A stretch of 64,000 bases of DNA. It comes from Anaerocolumna sp. AGMB13020 (GTDB lineage Bacteria > Bacillota > Clostridia > Lachnospirales > Lachnospiraceae). Where the stretch lies: contig NZ_CP136910.1 of assembly GCF_033100115.1 (NCBI RefSeq), forward strand, positions 3,909,001 through 3,973,000, read 5' to 3'. Positions 17,551 through 26,024 of the stretch are shown here, one piece after another; position 1 is the stretch's first letter; each line of letters begins with the position of its first letter. Under the pieces are notes generated by a model. It did no database searches, was not told the origin of the DNA, and saw nothing but the letters and a program-made list of their open reading frames with translations. A program made the position numbers and the translations under genes.

Positions 17551-18929
17551 AATTTAATTTAAGAGGCTTTAAGGCAGTTTTTGGCTTCTCCTTTAAACAG
17601 TCTGCAGATACCCTAAGCTTTAAGGTAACAACTGTATTAGTAGCGATACTGCTTGCAGGAGCACTTATCCTGGTAAATATATTCGGTGCAAGGTCGGCTA
17701 AGCCGGAGGAGGATAGTGCTGCACCAGCACCCATCGTTGGAGAGATAACAGACAATTCCCAGCCCCTGTCAGCTGTGCTTACAGAAAATATTATAGTATT
17801 AGATGAGAGCGGACTTGGTCCCATTGATTTTGCTAATCAGCTGAAGGGCAATGCAGCTTTTGGGGCTGTGAAATTCAGCAGCTACGAAGGTTCAGATATC
17901 AAAGAAGCAGCAGAATCTTCTGATGTTACAGATAAAACACTTTTCCTTCATATAATCAAAGAAGACGGAAATTATCTCTTGGAAACAATATTTCCTCCGG
18001 AAAGTCTTATATCCGGCAGTGAAGCTGATTCAATTTTGAACCAGCTGATACAGGTCTTTGAGGCATTTAAGATGGAGAAAGCAGGTTTGGCAGAAAATCA
18101 GGTAAGCCTGTTTACACAGTCGGGTGGTTACACCGTTTCCAGCTTGGGAGAAGATGAAGATATAGCAAATATGGTTGTCAAGATGCTTGCACCTATGGCC
18201 TTCAGCTTTATCTTGTATTTCATGCTGATATTCTACGGCCAGCAGATCAGCAAATCGGTATCCGGTGAGAAGACTTCTAAATTAGTTGAGACCTTGCTGG
18301 TATCAGTAAGACCGGAAGCACTCATAGCTGGTAAAGTACTGGCAGTAGCAACCCAGGGAGTACTACAGTTTACAATCTGGATTATTGCATTGATCGGTGG
18401 ACTTTACGGCGGTAACATTATAGCCGGAAGTATGTACCCCGGTTATACGAATCCGGTGATTACCTTTATAGACCTTTTAAAGGATACCATTGGTCAATCT
18501 GCATTATCCCTCCCGGCAATATTAATTTCAATCCTCTTCTTTTTCTTTGGGTTTCTATTTTACAGCTTACTGGCAGCTCTTGCCGGAAGTATGGTATCAA
18601 AACCGGAGGATGCAGCTTCAACACAGGGAATAATAATGCTCCCTATTGTAGTGAGTTTTATGTTAAGTTATTTTGTACCGCTTAGCGGAAACGAAAGTTT
18701 CACTGCAGTAGCCAGGTATATTCCCTTTACGGCACCGTTTATCGTACCGGTGGATCTGCTGACAGGAGTGGTAAGTATACCTCATGGATTGCTGTTACTG
18801 GCAGTTATGATACTGTTTACCGCAATAATGGTAAATCTGTCTGGGAGAATCTTCAAAGGACTTATCTTATACAACGGACAGAAGATAACTTTTAGAACCA
18901 TTAAAGGAGTATTAAGCGGGAAGCAGTAA
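17547..18929 (+). CDS. ABC-2 type permease 2 (NatB/YhaP-like)
   Basis: This is the second permease, about 460 residues and a paralogue of the preceding one: it repeats the layout of an N-terminal helix, a large outer domain and C-terminal helices. The coupling region KSVSGEKTSKLVETLLVSVRPEALIAGKVLAV closely matches its partner's. The ATG overlaps the previous stop by 4 bp. A terminator follows about 190 bp downstream, across a stretch in which I see no gene. Tandem paralogous permeases with one NatA-type ATPase are typical of bacterial exporters of unknown cargo. Confidence 0.88.
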   Translation: MKFNLRGFKAVFGFSFKQSADTLSFKVTTVLVAILLAGALILVNIFGARSAKPEEDSAAPAPIVGEITDNSQPLSAVLTENIIVLDESGLGPIDFANQLKGNAAFGAVKFSSYEGSDIKEAAESSDVTDKTLFLHIIKEDGNYLLETIFPPESLISGSEADSILNQLIQVFEAFKMEKAGLAENQVSLFTQSGGYTVSSLGEDEDIANMVVKMLAPMAFSFILYFMLIFYGQQISKSVSGEKTSKLVETLLVSVRPEALIAGKVLAVATQGVLQFTIWIIALIGGLYGGNIIAGSMYPGYTNPVITFIDLLKDTIGQSALSLPAILISILFFFFGFLFYSLLAALAGSMVSKPEDAASTQGIIMLPIVVSFMLSYFVPLSGNESFTAVARYIPFTAPFIVPVDLLTGVVSIPHGLLLLAVMILFTAIMVNLSGRIFKGLILYNGQKITFRTIKGVLSGKQ

Positions 18930-19115
18930 AGGGCGTTGAGTAAAAGATAAATGATTGGATAAAAGAATGGAAATAATGAAGTATATATAATTAGAATGTT
19001 AAGCTATCTTATTCGAAAGTAGTATAAGAATAGAGATAGAGAATTAAGGTATAAAACATATACATGTAAGTATGTGTATGTAAGTCCTAAGGTTATAAGC
19101 TAAGAATTTATGGAA

Positions 19116-19158
19116 TACGGCACCTTATATCTAGTATATTAAGGTGCCGTAATTATTT
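19116..19158 (+). terminator. Intrinsic terminator after the Nat-like operon
   Basis: TACGGCACCTTA and TAAGGTGCCGTA form a perfect 12-bp stem, followed by ATTATTTGTTT. The 347-bp gap 18930-19276 otherwise holds only AT-rich sequence and short TATGTA-like direct repeats near 19045-19085. Confidence 0.8.
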
Positions 19159-19276
19159 GTTTATATTAAGCTTTTTGAAATGGATTACATTAATCAAATA
19201 TCAAAAAATTCTCCAACAGTATCAGAAGCCTGTTTGGCGGTAACGGGAAAAGTATGATAATAGATTCTTTGTTTCT

Positions 19277-20152
19277 CTATAACCAGGGCAGACTAAGTTG
19301 GTTATAGACCTCTTTTTCCGTATAAGTATGAAGGTAATCAAAAAGCCTGTCGTTTCCGGTTACAATCCTGTTCTTACGGCAGACGGTATAAAAAATCTCC
19401 ATCAGTTCTTTGTTGTTATCACTGGATAGCTCATAAGCGTAGCCATACTTCTTCTGATACTTTTCCTTCATTCCTGGAAAATGTTCCTCCAGTTTCTCAT
19501 AAAAATATTCCCGGCTTCCTTCTCTCAGGGTAAGGCCCATTCCAAAGCATATAATTCCATAAACCTTTGCCTCAATGCAATAATCAAGAATTCCCATAAG
19601 ATTCTCTTTTGTGTCATTTATAAAGGGGAGAATAGGATCCAGCCACACTACCGTTGGGATACCAATATCCCTTAATATCTTTAACACTTCAAATCGTTCT
19701 TTGGTTGTACTGACATAGGGCTCCAGGAGGCGGCAGAGAGCTTCATCGTAGGTAGTCAGAGTTATCTGTACCACGCATTTTGCCTTACGGTGAATGGAGG
19801 TCAGCAGGTCCAGATCCCGTAATATCAAATTAGATTTCGTTTGAATTGCAAGGCCATAGCCATAATGATCAATTGCCTCCAGACACCTTCTGGTATACTT
19901 TAACTCCTTCTCCAGAGGAATATAAGGATCTGTCATCGCACCGGTTCCAATCATTGCTTTCTTTCGTTTACGAGATAAGGCATTTAGCAGCATAAGAGGT
20001 GCATCCTTTTTTACTTCGATATCAGTAAAGGCATGCTCCATTTTGTAACAATGGCTGCGGCTGTCACAATAAATGCAGCCATGGGTGCAGCCTCTGTATA
20101 TGTTCATTCCGTTTTGAGGAGAGAGTATCGATTTATATTCTTTAAAATGCAT
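19277..20152 (-). CDS. Radical SAM protein (SplB-like/Rv2578c family)
   Basis: This protein of about 291 residues binds a 4Fe-4S cluster through RGCTHGCIYCDSRSHC near residue 20 (C-x3-C-x2-C) and should cleave S-adenosylmethionine. The opening KSILSPQNGMNIYRGCTHGC and the segment GTGAMTDPYIPLEKELKYTR match the DNA-repair-photolyase-like branch named SplB-related or Rv2578c. That branch is related to spore photoproduct lyase but is not the same enzyme, and its substrates are unknown. The gene is alone and convergent with the Nat operon. The ribosome binding site is weak. Confidence 0.85.
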   Translation of the reverse strand: MHFKEYKSILSPQNGMNIYRGCTHGCIYCDSRSHCYKMEHAFTDIEVKKDAPLMLLNALSRKRKKAMIGTGAMTDPYIPLEKELKYTRRCLEAIDHYGYGLAIQTKSNLILRDLDLLTSIHRKAKCVVQITLTTYDEALCRLLEPYVSTTKERFEVLKILRDIGIPTVVWLDPILPFINDTKENLMGILDYCIEAKVYGIICFGMGLTLREGSREYFYEKLEEHFPGMKEKYQKKYGYAYELSSDNNKELMEIFYTVCRKNRIVTGNDRLFDYLHTYTEKEVYNQLSLPWL

Positions 20153-20508
20153 GAAGGAACCACCGTCTTTCGAATAATGATATTTATTATAACAGATTTA
20201 ATGTGACAGCAGTATGTCAGGTTATCAGTAGTACAGACAATTAACTTACTTAAATTAAGCCGGTTTACAAACTTAGAGGTATAAGTTGTGCTTAAAACTT
20301 TACTTTCAGTATAAAATATAATATAATACAGATATAATTTTTAAATTATCAGATATATAAGAACTTTTAAGTTTTAGATTAAGAGTTTTGATTAAATTAT
20401 CGAACATTTATTCACATACCATGTTTACAGTAACAGGATAAGTCAATAATAGGATTGTAATGCTACAGCCCTTGAGAAAATAAAGCGTATAGAAAGGAAG
20501 GGATTACA
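20153..20508. other. AT-rich gap with no recognised gene
   Basis: These 356 bp lie between divergent genes. They are AT-rich, with a TATAAAATATAATATAATA stretch (about 20311-20330) that could hold promoter elements. No ORF with a ribosome binding site and no clear hairpin was seen. The ribosome binding site of the next gene (GGAAGGGA) lies at its right edge. Confidence 0.6.
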
Positions 20509-20826
20509 ATGAAACTGATTTATGTAATAGTACGGAATGTAGACAGCACGAGAGTAACAGACGGGTTAAACAGCAAAGGTTTTTATGTTACGAAACTTGC
20601 TTCAACGGGAGGTTTCCTAAGAGAAGGTAATACTACCTTGCTGATTGGTACCGAGGAAGAGAAAGTGGATGAGGTAATAGAACTTGTGAAGAAGGAATGC
20701 GGACCCAGACAGCAGATTATTTCCAATCCTGTAGGATCTGCGGAGTTTTATTCTACTCAGGTTATGGTTAATGTTGGAGGAGCTATTATTTTCGTAACAG
20801 ATGTTGATAGATTTGAAAGAATATAA
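20509..20826 (+). CDS. darA: Cyclic-di-AMP receptor, PII-like (DarA/PstA)
   Basis: This is a small trimeric cytoplasmic signal protein of about 105 residues that binds cyclic di-AMP, the second messenger for osmotic and cell-wall balance. The start MKLIYVIVRNVDSTRVTDGL, the swapped T-loop region STGGFLREGNTTLLIGTEEE and the ending NVGGAIIFVTDVDRFERI match the DarA/PstA family (formerly DUF970) along its full length. GGAAGG precedes the ATG. The HD-GYP gene starts about 95 bp downstream from its own promoter. The target of DarA proteins is not known. Confidence 0.92.
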   Translation: MKLIYVIVRNVDSTRVTDGLNSKGFYVTKLASTGGFLREGNTTLLIGTEEEKVDEVIELVKKECGPRQQIISNPVGSAEFYSTQVMVNVGGAIIFVTDVDRFERI

Positions 20827-20846
20827 GGAAAAGTCATAAAAAAATA

Positions 20847-20875
20847 TTGCCTGATATGATAAAATTTAGTACAAT
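20847..20875 (+). promoter_or_regulatory. Promoter of the HD-GYP gene
   Basis: TTGCCT (20847-20852), 17 bases, TACAAT (20870-20875), about 45 bp upstream of the chosen start codon. Confidence 0.6.
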
Positions 20876-20920
20876 TGGTGTGTTGTGGATAGGAATTATC
20901 CAAAGGAAAGGCACGTTAGG

Positions 20921-21541
20921 ATGAGTATAGCAGACAACAAAGCAGATGACTACATAGATTACCATGAAATTATAGAGTGTATTACAGGAGCTTTGGATGC
21001 CAAGGACAAATACACTGCGAATCATTCCTGGAGAGTAAGTGAGCTGGCTAAGAAAATCTGTGAAATCATTGGACTGAGTAACAGTGATACCAATGAAATT
21101 CATATAGCAGCGCATCTTCATGATATCGGTAAGATTGGCATAGCGGATGCTATCCTCAATAAAGAGGGGCCGTTAACACCAGAAGAATGGGAAGTCATTA
21201 AGACGCATTCACGAATTGGATACGATATTTTAAATAAGTCAAAGCGTATGAAGCAAATCAGCGGAATTGTTCTTCATCACCATGAACGTTATGATGGAGG
21301 TGGGTACCCAGAGGGTATAAAAGGTAACGATATCCCCTTAGGATCCAGAATCATAGCCATCTGTGATTCCATAGATGCCATGACAACGGAGAGGAGATAC
21401 CGTTCAATATTATCGCCTGAAGAGTGCTATAATGAGATTGAAAAAAACCTGGGCTTTATGTATGACCCATTCATCGGAAAGTATATTCTGGAACATTGGG
21501 AAGAAGCAATCATACCCTTTATCGGGTTGAATATTGAATAA
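20921..21541 (+). CDS. HD-GYP domain protein (putative phosphodiesterase)
   Basis: This protein of about 206 residues is a stand-alone HD-GYP domain, the class that hydrolyses cyclic dinucleotides such as c-di-GMP. It shows HSWRVSELAKKI, the metal-binding HLHDIGKIGI, the second histidine cluster VLHHHERYDGGGYPEGI and the IIAICDSIDAMTTERRYR segment, all in family order. There is no sensor or receiver domain, so the input signal is unknown. I chose ATG 20921 over GTG 20885 because AAAGG lies 9 nt upstream and the protein then has the usual short N terminus. It follows the c-di-AMP receptor gene, but coregulation is not shown. Confidence 0.88.
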   Translation: MSIADNKADDYIDYHEIIECITGALDAKDKYTANHSWRVSELAKKICEIIGLSNSDTNEIHIAAHLHDIGKIGIADAILNKEGPLTPEEWEVIKTHSRIGYDILNKSKRMKQISGIVLHHHERYDGGGYPEGIKGNDIPLGSRIIAICDSIDAMTTERRYRSILSPEECYNEIEKNLGFMYDPFIGKYILEHWEEAIIPFIGLNIE

Positions 21542-21589
21542 TTCTACTATATATTATTACAATTACATAATAGCAGTTTAACGACTGCT

Positions 21590-22054
21590 CTACTCTGTAA
21601 GGGGGGATTCATCTGACACCATGGTGCAATGAATCCCCCTGTGTTCTACTGCTGTGGAGAATACAATCTGTGTACTGGTACGTCCGAATTTCTGAATTTG
21701 ACCAATGAAAGAATCAAGCTCCATAGTACTTGGAAAGGCTACTTTTATAAGCATGGCATAATGTCCGGTTACGCAGTTACACTCAATCACATTTGGACAG
21801 GATTTTATGAAGGGGTAGAATTCAACCTTTTGAATGGGTTCAACCTCAAGATTGATAAAAGCTGTTATATGGTAACCAAGTTTTAGCCAGTTTACCTCCG
21901 CATGATATCCTTTTATAATTCCGTCTTTCTCCAATTTTGAGATTCTGGCAGCAACGGCAGGAGATGATAAGAAGACCTGGTCTGCTATCACTTTAAGGGG
22001 TGTTCTTGCGTTTTTTTGTAAGATTTCCAGTATATGTTCGTCTACATGATCCAT
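21590..22054 (-). CDS. Lrp/AsnC-family transcriptional regulator
   Basis: This protein of about 154 residues has an N-terminal winged helix-turn-helix (DEHILEILQKNARTPLKVIA, then SSPAVAARISKLEKDGIIKGY) and a C-terminal RAM/AsnC ligand-binding ferredoxin-like domain that binds an amino acid and forms octamers. I chose the ATG at 22054 since AAAGCAGG, one base from consensus, lies 7 nt upstream and the family start MDxxDxxIL follows; ATGs at 22072 and 22090 are possible. It is divergent from aspartase and the peptidase, so it probably senses an amino acid and controls that pair. Confidence 0.88.
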   Translation of the reverse strand: MDHVDEHILEILQKNARTPLKVIADQVFLSSPAVAARISKLEKDGIIKGYHAEVNWLKLGYHITAFINLEVEPIQKVEFYPFIKSCPNVIECNCVTGHYAMLIKVAFPSTMELDSFIGQIQKFGRTSTQIVFSTAVEHRGIHCTMVSDESPLTE

Positions 22055-22468
22055 ATGTATACCTGCTTTCATTAAAGTTATTCCTAACATTTCTTAATAT
22101 TATAAAATAAAGAGACCTTTGATGCAAGAAAGAATCCGTTCAAACATTATATTATTAAGAAAAATTAAGAAGTTACGTAAAACGACAATAAATTACCTCA
22201 ATAAATTTACAAACACTCCTAAGAAGAATCGAAATAAATAAGACCAAAATCATTATTTTATTTTGTCTATACCATTAATATTTTTTATTAATTCGAAAGT
22301 GCGCTACCCCTATTTACGGCTCTTAAAAATGGTGATATTCTCATTTCCATGAACTATTAGAAAAAGGTTAGAAAGTCTGTGTAATTTGCCGGAAGAAAAT
22401 CAGGAACCGGGATTCAACCAGATGGATAACAGAGAATGACATTATGAAAGGGAAGGTTGACACAAATT
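22055..22468. other. Divergent AsnC/aspartase control region
   Basis: This 414-bp AT-rich region separates the AsnC regulator gene from aspartase. It contains TTCTTAATATTATAA near the regulator start and ATTATATTATTAAGAAAAATTAAGAAG nearby (about 22147-22173 holds the TTAAGAA repeats), which look like the loosely conserved AT-rich sites Lrp proteins favour. No ORF with a ribosome binding site was seen. Confidence 0.4.
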
Positions 22469-23887
22469 ATGAGAATAGAAGCCGATTCAATGGGGAGTAT
22501 GGCTATACCAAAAGATGCTTATTACGGAGTTCAGAGTTTAAGAGGACGAAATAACTTTATAATGACAGGCAGACCTCTTAATCCGTTTTTTATATCAAAT
22601 CTTGCAAAGATAAAGAAAGCCGCAGCGTTGACAAATTATGAAGGTGGATTTCTTCCGGAAGAAAAGGCAGGAAGTATTATAAAAGCCTGCGAAGAGATCA
22701 TAAATGGAAGCTTCAGGGAGCAATTCATTGTGGATGCCATACAAGGCGGAGCCGGAACCTCGGCCAACATGAATGCCAATGAGGTCATTGCCAATCGTGC
22801 GATTGAACTTCTGGGAGGTATGAAAGGCAACTATTCTATTATTCATCCCAACGACCATGTAAATATGGCGCAATCTACCAATGATGTTATTCCAAGTGCC
22901 GGTAAGATGACGGTATTGGAACTGATAGTAAAAGCAGTAGCAGAACTAAAGAAATTAAGTGAAGCTTTCGCAAATAAAGCAGAAGAATTCGATCATATTC
23001 TTAAAATGGGCAGGACTCAGCTACAGGATGCCGTCCCCATGCGTCTGGGTCAGACCTTTCAGGCTTTTTCCACTGCAATAAACCGTGATATAGCAAGGCT
23101 TAAAGTAGCAGGAGAAGAGATGTTGACGCTTAATCTTGGCGGAACTGCAATCGGAAGCGGTCTCAATGCCAGTCCTTATTATTATTCAAATATCATCCCA
23201 AACTTAAACAGGCTATGTATGATTAATTATAAACAGGCAGCCGATATGTTTGATGCAACCCAGAACCTTGATGGATTTGTACAGGTGTCAGGCTGTTTGA
23301 AATCCTGTGCTGTCAATCTTTCCAAAATCAGCAATGACTTAAGGCTGTTATCCTCTGGTCCCAGAACAGGTCTTGGTGAGATTAATCTGCCGGCATTGCA
23401 GAATGGTTCTTCTATCATGCCGGGTAAAGTAAATCCGGTGATACCAGAGGTCGTAAATCAGGCAGCTTTTCAGATAATAGGAAACGATGCGGCGATAACC
23501 TGGGCAGCCGGCAGCGGTCAGCTGGAACTAAATGCTTTTGAACCGGTGGTATTCTATAATTTGTTTGAGTCACTGGAGCTTCTTCGTCAGGCAGCGTTTA
23601 CCCTAACAAATCTGTGTGTATCTGGAATAACTGCAAATGAGGAACACTGCAAAGCACTGCTGGATAACAGTGTTTCCATTGCAACCGCACTCTGCCCTGT
23701 AACAGGCTATGAAGAAGCCGCAAGAATCGCAAAAACAGCCTTGAAGAAAGGTGTTTCAGTAAAAGACCTTGTAAGAGAAGAAGGAATAATATCGGAAAAA
23801 GAGATAGAAAAGATCTTTGATTTATTTCCAATGACCATAAACCCTCAAATCAAATATGAAAACAAGGAAATTTCTCTTTCATATTGA
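22469..23887 (+). CDS. aspA: Aspartate ammonia-lyase
   Basis: This cytoplasmic tetrameric enzyme reversibly splits L-aspartate into fumarate and ammonia. It is about 472 residues, the normal length. The N terminus RIEADSMGSMAIPKDAYYGV, the GGAGTSANMNANEVIANRA segment, the TNDVIPSA motif and the superfamily signature GSSIMPGKVNPV are all present. The start is uncertain: ATG 22469 fits the family N terminus but lies 12 nt from GGAAGG, while TTG 22457 follows AAAGGG closely. A PepT-like peptidase lies downstream and an AsnC regulator upstream, which suggests peptide and amino-acid catabolism. Fumarase is a close relative, but the N-terminal pattern favours aspartase. Confidence 0.88.
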   Translation: MRIEADSMGSMAIPKDAYYGVQSLRGRNNFIMTGRPLNPFFISNLAKIKKAAALTNYEGGFLPEEKAGSIIKACEEIINGSFREQFIVDAIQGGAGTSANMNANEVIANRAIELLGGMKGNYSIIHPNDHVNMAQSTNDVIPSAGKMTVLELIVKAVAELKKLSEAFANKAEEFDHILKMGRTQLQDAVPMRLGQTFQAFSTAINRDIARLKVAGEEMLTLNLGGTAIGSGLNASPYYYSNIIPNLNRLCMINYKQAADMFDATQNLDGFVQVSGCLKSCAVNLSKISNDLRLLSSGPRTGLGEINLPALQNGSSIMPGKVNPVIPEVVNQAAFQIIGNDAAITWAAGSGQLELNAFEPVVFYNLFESLELLRQAAFTLTNLCVSGITANEEHCKALLDNSVSIATALCPVTGYEEAARIAKTALKKGVSVKDLVREEGIISEKEIEKIFDLFPMTINPQIKYENKEISLSY

Positions 23888-23981
23888 AGAATACCATAAC
23901 CTGTGATACATTAATAAAGAAGCGAAAGCATAAACGCAACCATATAAATTCGCAAAATACAACACAGGAATGGAGACAGAT

Positions 23982-25097
23982 ATGGCAAACAGAGAGCGTA
24001 TCATAAATAATTTCGTAAAGCTGGTATCCATCGATTCCCCCTCATTTGGAGAACGGGAAATGGCGGATGTATTATGGAAGGAGCTGTCAGATTTGGGCTT
24101 TGCCGTAACGGAAGACGAAGCAGGAAAAGTATATGGTGGAAATGCAGGTAATCTTTATGGTTATTTACCTGGTGAAATAGACGGACCTCCCATTCTGCTA
24201 TCTGCCCATATGGATACAGTAGAGCCTGCCTTCAATAAAAAAGCCGTTGTACACCCTGACGGAACCATAACCAGTGATGGAACCACTGTACTGGGAGCAG
24301 ACGATCTGTCCGGTGTCGTAGCTATCCTAGAGGCAGTTAGATCCGTAAAAGAAAAGAACCTGCCTCACCGCAGCATAGAAGTATTGTTTCCTATAGCAGA
24401 AGAAGTATATCTAAAAGGCTCAGATGTATTCGATTATTCAAAAATCAAAGCAAAAGAAGCATATGTACTGGACTTAAGCGGAGAAATAGGAACGGCAGCG
24501 TTAAAAGCGCCTACTCTGGTGTCCATAGAAGCAGTCTTTACCGGGAAAGCCGCTCACGCAGGATTTGCCCCCGAAACAGGCATACACGCCATAAAAGCAG
24601 CAGCGGAAGCCATAACTGCCATACAAATGGGACGCATCGATACAGAAACAACCGTTAATATAGGTTTAATAGAAGGCGGACTTGCCAGAAATATCGTACC
24701 GGAAAAATGCATCTTAAAAGGAGAAGTAAGAAGCCTTCGTCATGAAAAAGCCCTGGAGGAAACTGAGAAAATAAGAAAAGCCTTCCAGGAAGCCGCAGAC
24801 AAAGCAAAAGCCGTACTAACCTTTGAAACCACCTTCGGTTGTCTTTCCTACGAGACGCTGGAGAGTGATCCGGTAGTACAGCGCTACGAAAGAGCATGCC
24901 AGGAACTATCTATAAAAACGAATTATATTGAAACCTTTGGCGGTAGTGATAACAACAATTTTGTACGCAACAACATTACAGGTATCGTAATGGCCTGCGG
25001 AATGAACAGTGTCCACTCTACCAAAGAATACACACATATTGATGATCTGGATAGCTGCACAGAAATAGTGATCAAATTGATAACCTCAGCTAAATGA
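23982..25097 (+). CDS. PepT-like M20 metallopeptidase
   Basis: This is a cytoplasmic zinc aminopeptidase-like enzyme of the M20B/peptidase T-like group, about 371 residues. Metal ligands can be seen in LLSAHMDTV (His, Asp), LGADDLSG (bridging Asp) and PIAEEVYLKGS (general base Glu then metal Glu), with a later HSTKEYTHIDDL that supplies the last His. The dimerisation domain lies between, around VFTGKAAHAGFAPETGIHA. I chose ATG 23982, 6 nt after GGAG; ATG 23970 has no spacing from its AGGA. It lies about 95 bp after aspartase, without a terminator between them, and is followed by one, so the two genes probably form an operon. Confidence 0.87.
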   Translation: MANRERIINNFVKLVSIDSPSFGEREMADVLWKELSDLGFAVTEDEAGKVYGGNAGNLYGYLPGEIDGPPILLSAHMDTVEPAFNKKAVVHPDGTITSDGTTVLGADDLSGVVAILEAVRSVKEKNLPHRSIEVLFPIAEEVYLKGSDVFDYSKIKAKEAYVLDLSGEIGTAALKAPTLVSIEAVFTGKAAHAGFAPETGIHAIKAAAEAITAIQMGRIDTETTVNIGLIEGGLARNIVPEKCILKGEVRSLRHEKALEETEKIRKAFQEAADKAKAVLTFETTFGCLSYETLESDPVVQRYERACQELSIKTNYIETFGGSDNNNFVRNNITGIVMACGMNSVHSTKEYTHIDDLDSCTEIVIKLITSAK

Positions 25098-25129
25098 AGA
25101 AATAATAATAAATATAAAAAGCTCAGAGC

Positions 25130-25160
25130 AAGCCGGAATTAAAGATTCCGGCTTTTTTTA
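25130..25160 (+). terminator. Intrinsic terminator after PepT-like gene
   Basis: AAGCCGGAAT and ATTCCGGCTT form a 10-bp stem with a short loop, followed by TTTTTTT. Confidence 0.92.
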
Positions 25161-25183
25161 AAGGCAGTTTTTCACAAGGGGAC

Positions 25184-25398
25184 GGCAAATTACACAAAGC
25201 AGAAAAAACTCATGCTTCGATTCCAAGGCATAAGAAGCCCTAATTTCTCTGACTATTTTGTGCTGGACATATGATGAAACAGATAACTCGCTTCGCTCAA
25301 ACAATCTGTTTTATCATATAGCACAAAATATTCAGAGAAAAGGTCTTCTAATGCCTTTCCATAGGCGCATTCGTTCTTTCTGCTTTGTGTAATTTGCC
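25184..25398 (+). repeat. Family 1 long-hairpin element, copy A
   Basis: This 215-bp element begins GGCAAATTACACAAAGCAG and ends with its exact reverse complement. Inside it are a second stem AAGGCATAAGAAG/CTTCTAATGCCTT, a third TCTCTGAnTATTTTGTGCT with its complement near 25248 and 25325, and a fourth around CATATGATGAAACAGAT. The apical loop contains CTCGCTTCGCTCAAACAAT. GGGGACGG touches the left end. Related copies lie at 30961, 38777 (inverted) and 56935. It holds no gene. Confidence 0.85.
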
Positions 25399-25603
25399 TG
25401 TGCTTTATAGAAGCAAGACTTTGACTTGCAAGTCTAAAGTGCAGATAAGATAAGAAGTATAAACTACATAGATATGATATACCAGTAATCTACAACTCAT
25501 AATTTGGCATTGCTTATAAATAAATTGTAATGAATTCCAATCCAAGCATATCATCTTACATCCATTACAACGAACAGATAAGACAGGTAAAGCCAAGTAA
25601 CCA

Positions 25604-25834
25604 GATGATTAGGGGGGCTGTTTGGCAGGGGTGCCTTGAGAGGTTCCTTATGACACTTAAATGGCAGCAACGATTCCTAGGTAAGTCAGTGCCACTGTCT
25701 GAGCTCATTAAAACTACGCTCCCACAACATACCAGCGAGTTTGGCACAGGCTTACCTGCCAGGAATCGTTGCTGCCATTTTAGTGGAATAAGGGTTCTCG
25801 AAGAAACACCTGCCAAACAGCCCCCCTAATCATC
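25604..25834 (+). repeat. Family 2 long-hairpin element, copy A
   Basis: This 231-bp element begins and ends with perfect inverted repeats of about 26 bp (GATGATTAGGGGGGCTGTTT and its complement). A long inner stem pairs TTAAATGGCAGCAACGATTC with its near-complement, and an inner GTGCCA/TGGCAC stem closes the centre. A second copy is at 57254. Spurious ORFs run on both strands because the sequence is palindromic. The 927-bp gap 25098-26024 consists of a terminator, this element, the family 1 element and AT-rich spacer. Confidence 0.85.
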
Positions 25835-26024
25835 GTCCACAGCCACAACCTCCCGTCATACATACCACAACTTCCGTCTGATATTCCCAGCCCCCTATTG
25901 ACTTTTGCCTTCAAAAATGTTACCGTGTCCCTTGATTGACAAAAAATAAGCATAAAGTGTAACACAGTTAACCTGTGTATAACTTCCATGTAAACATGGA
26001 TAGCTGGAACAGGATGGATAAAAA

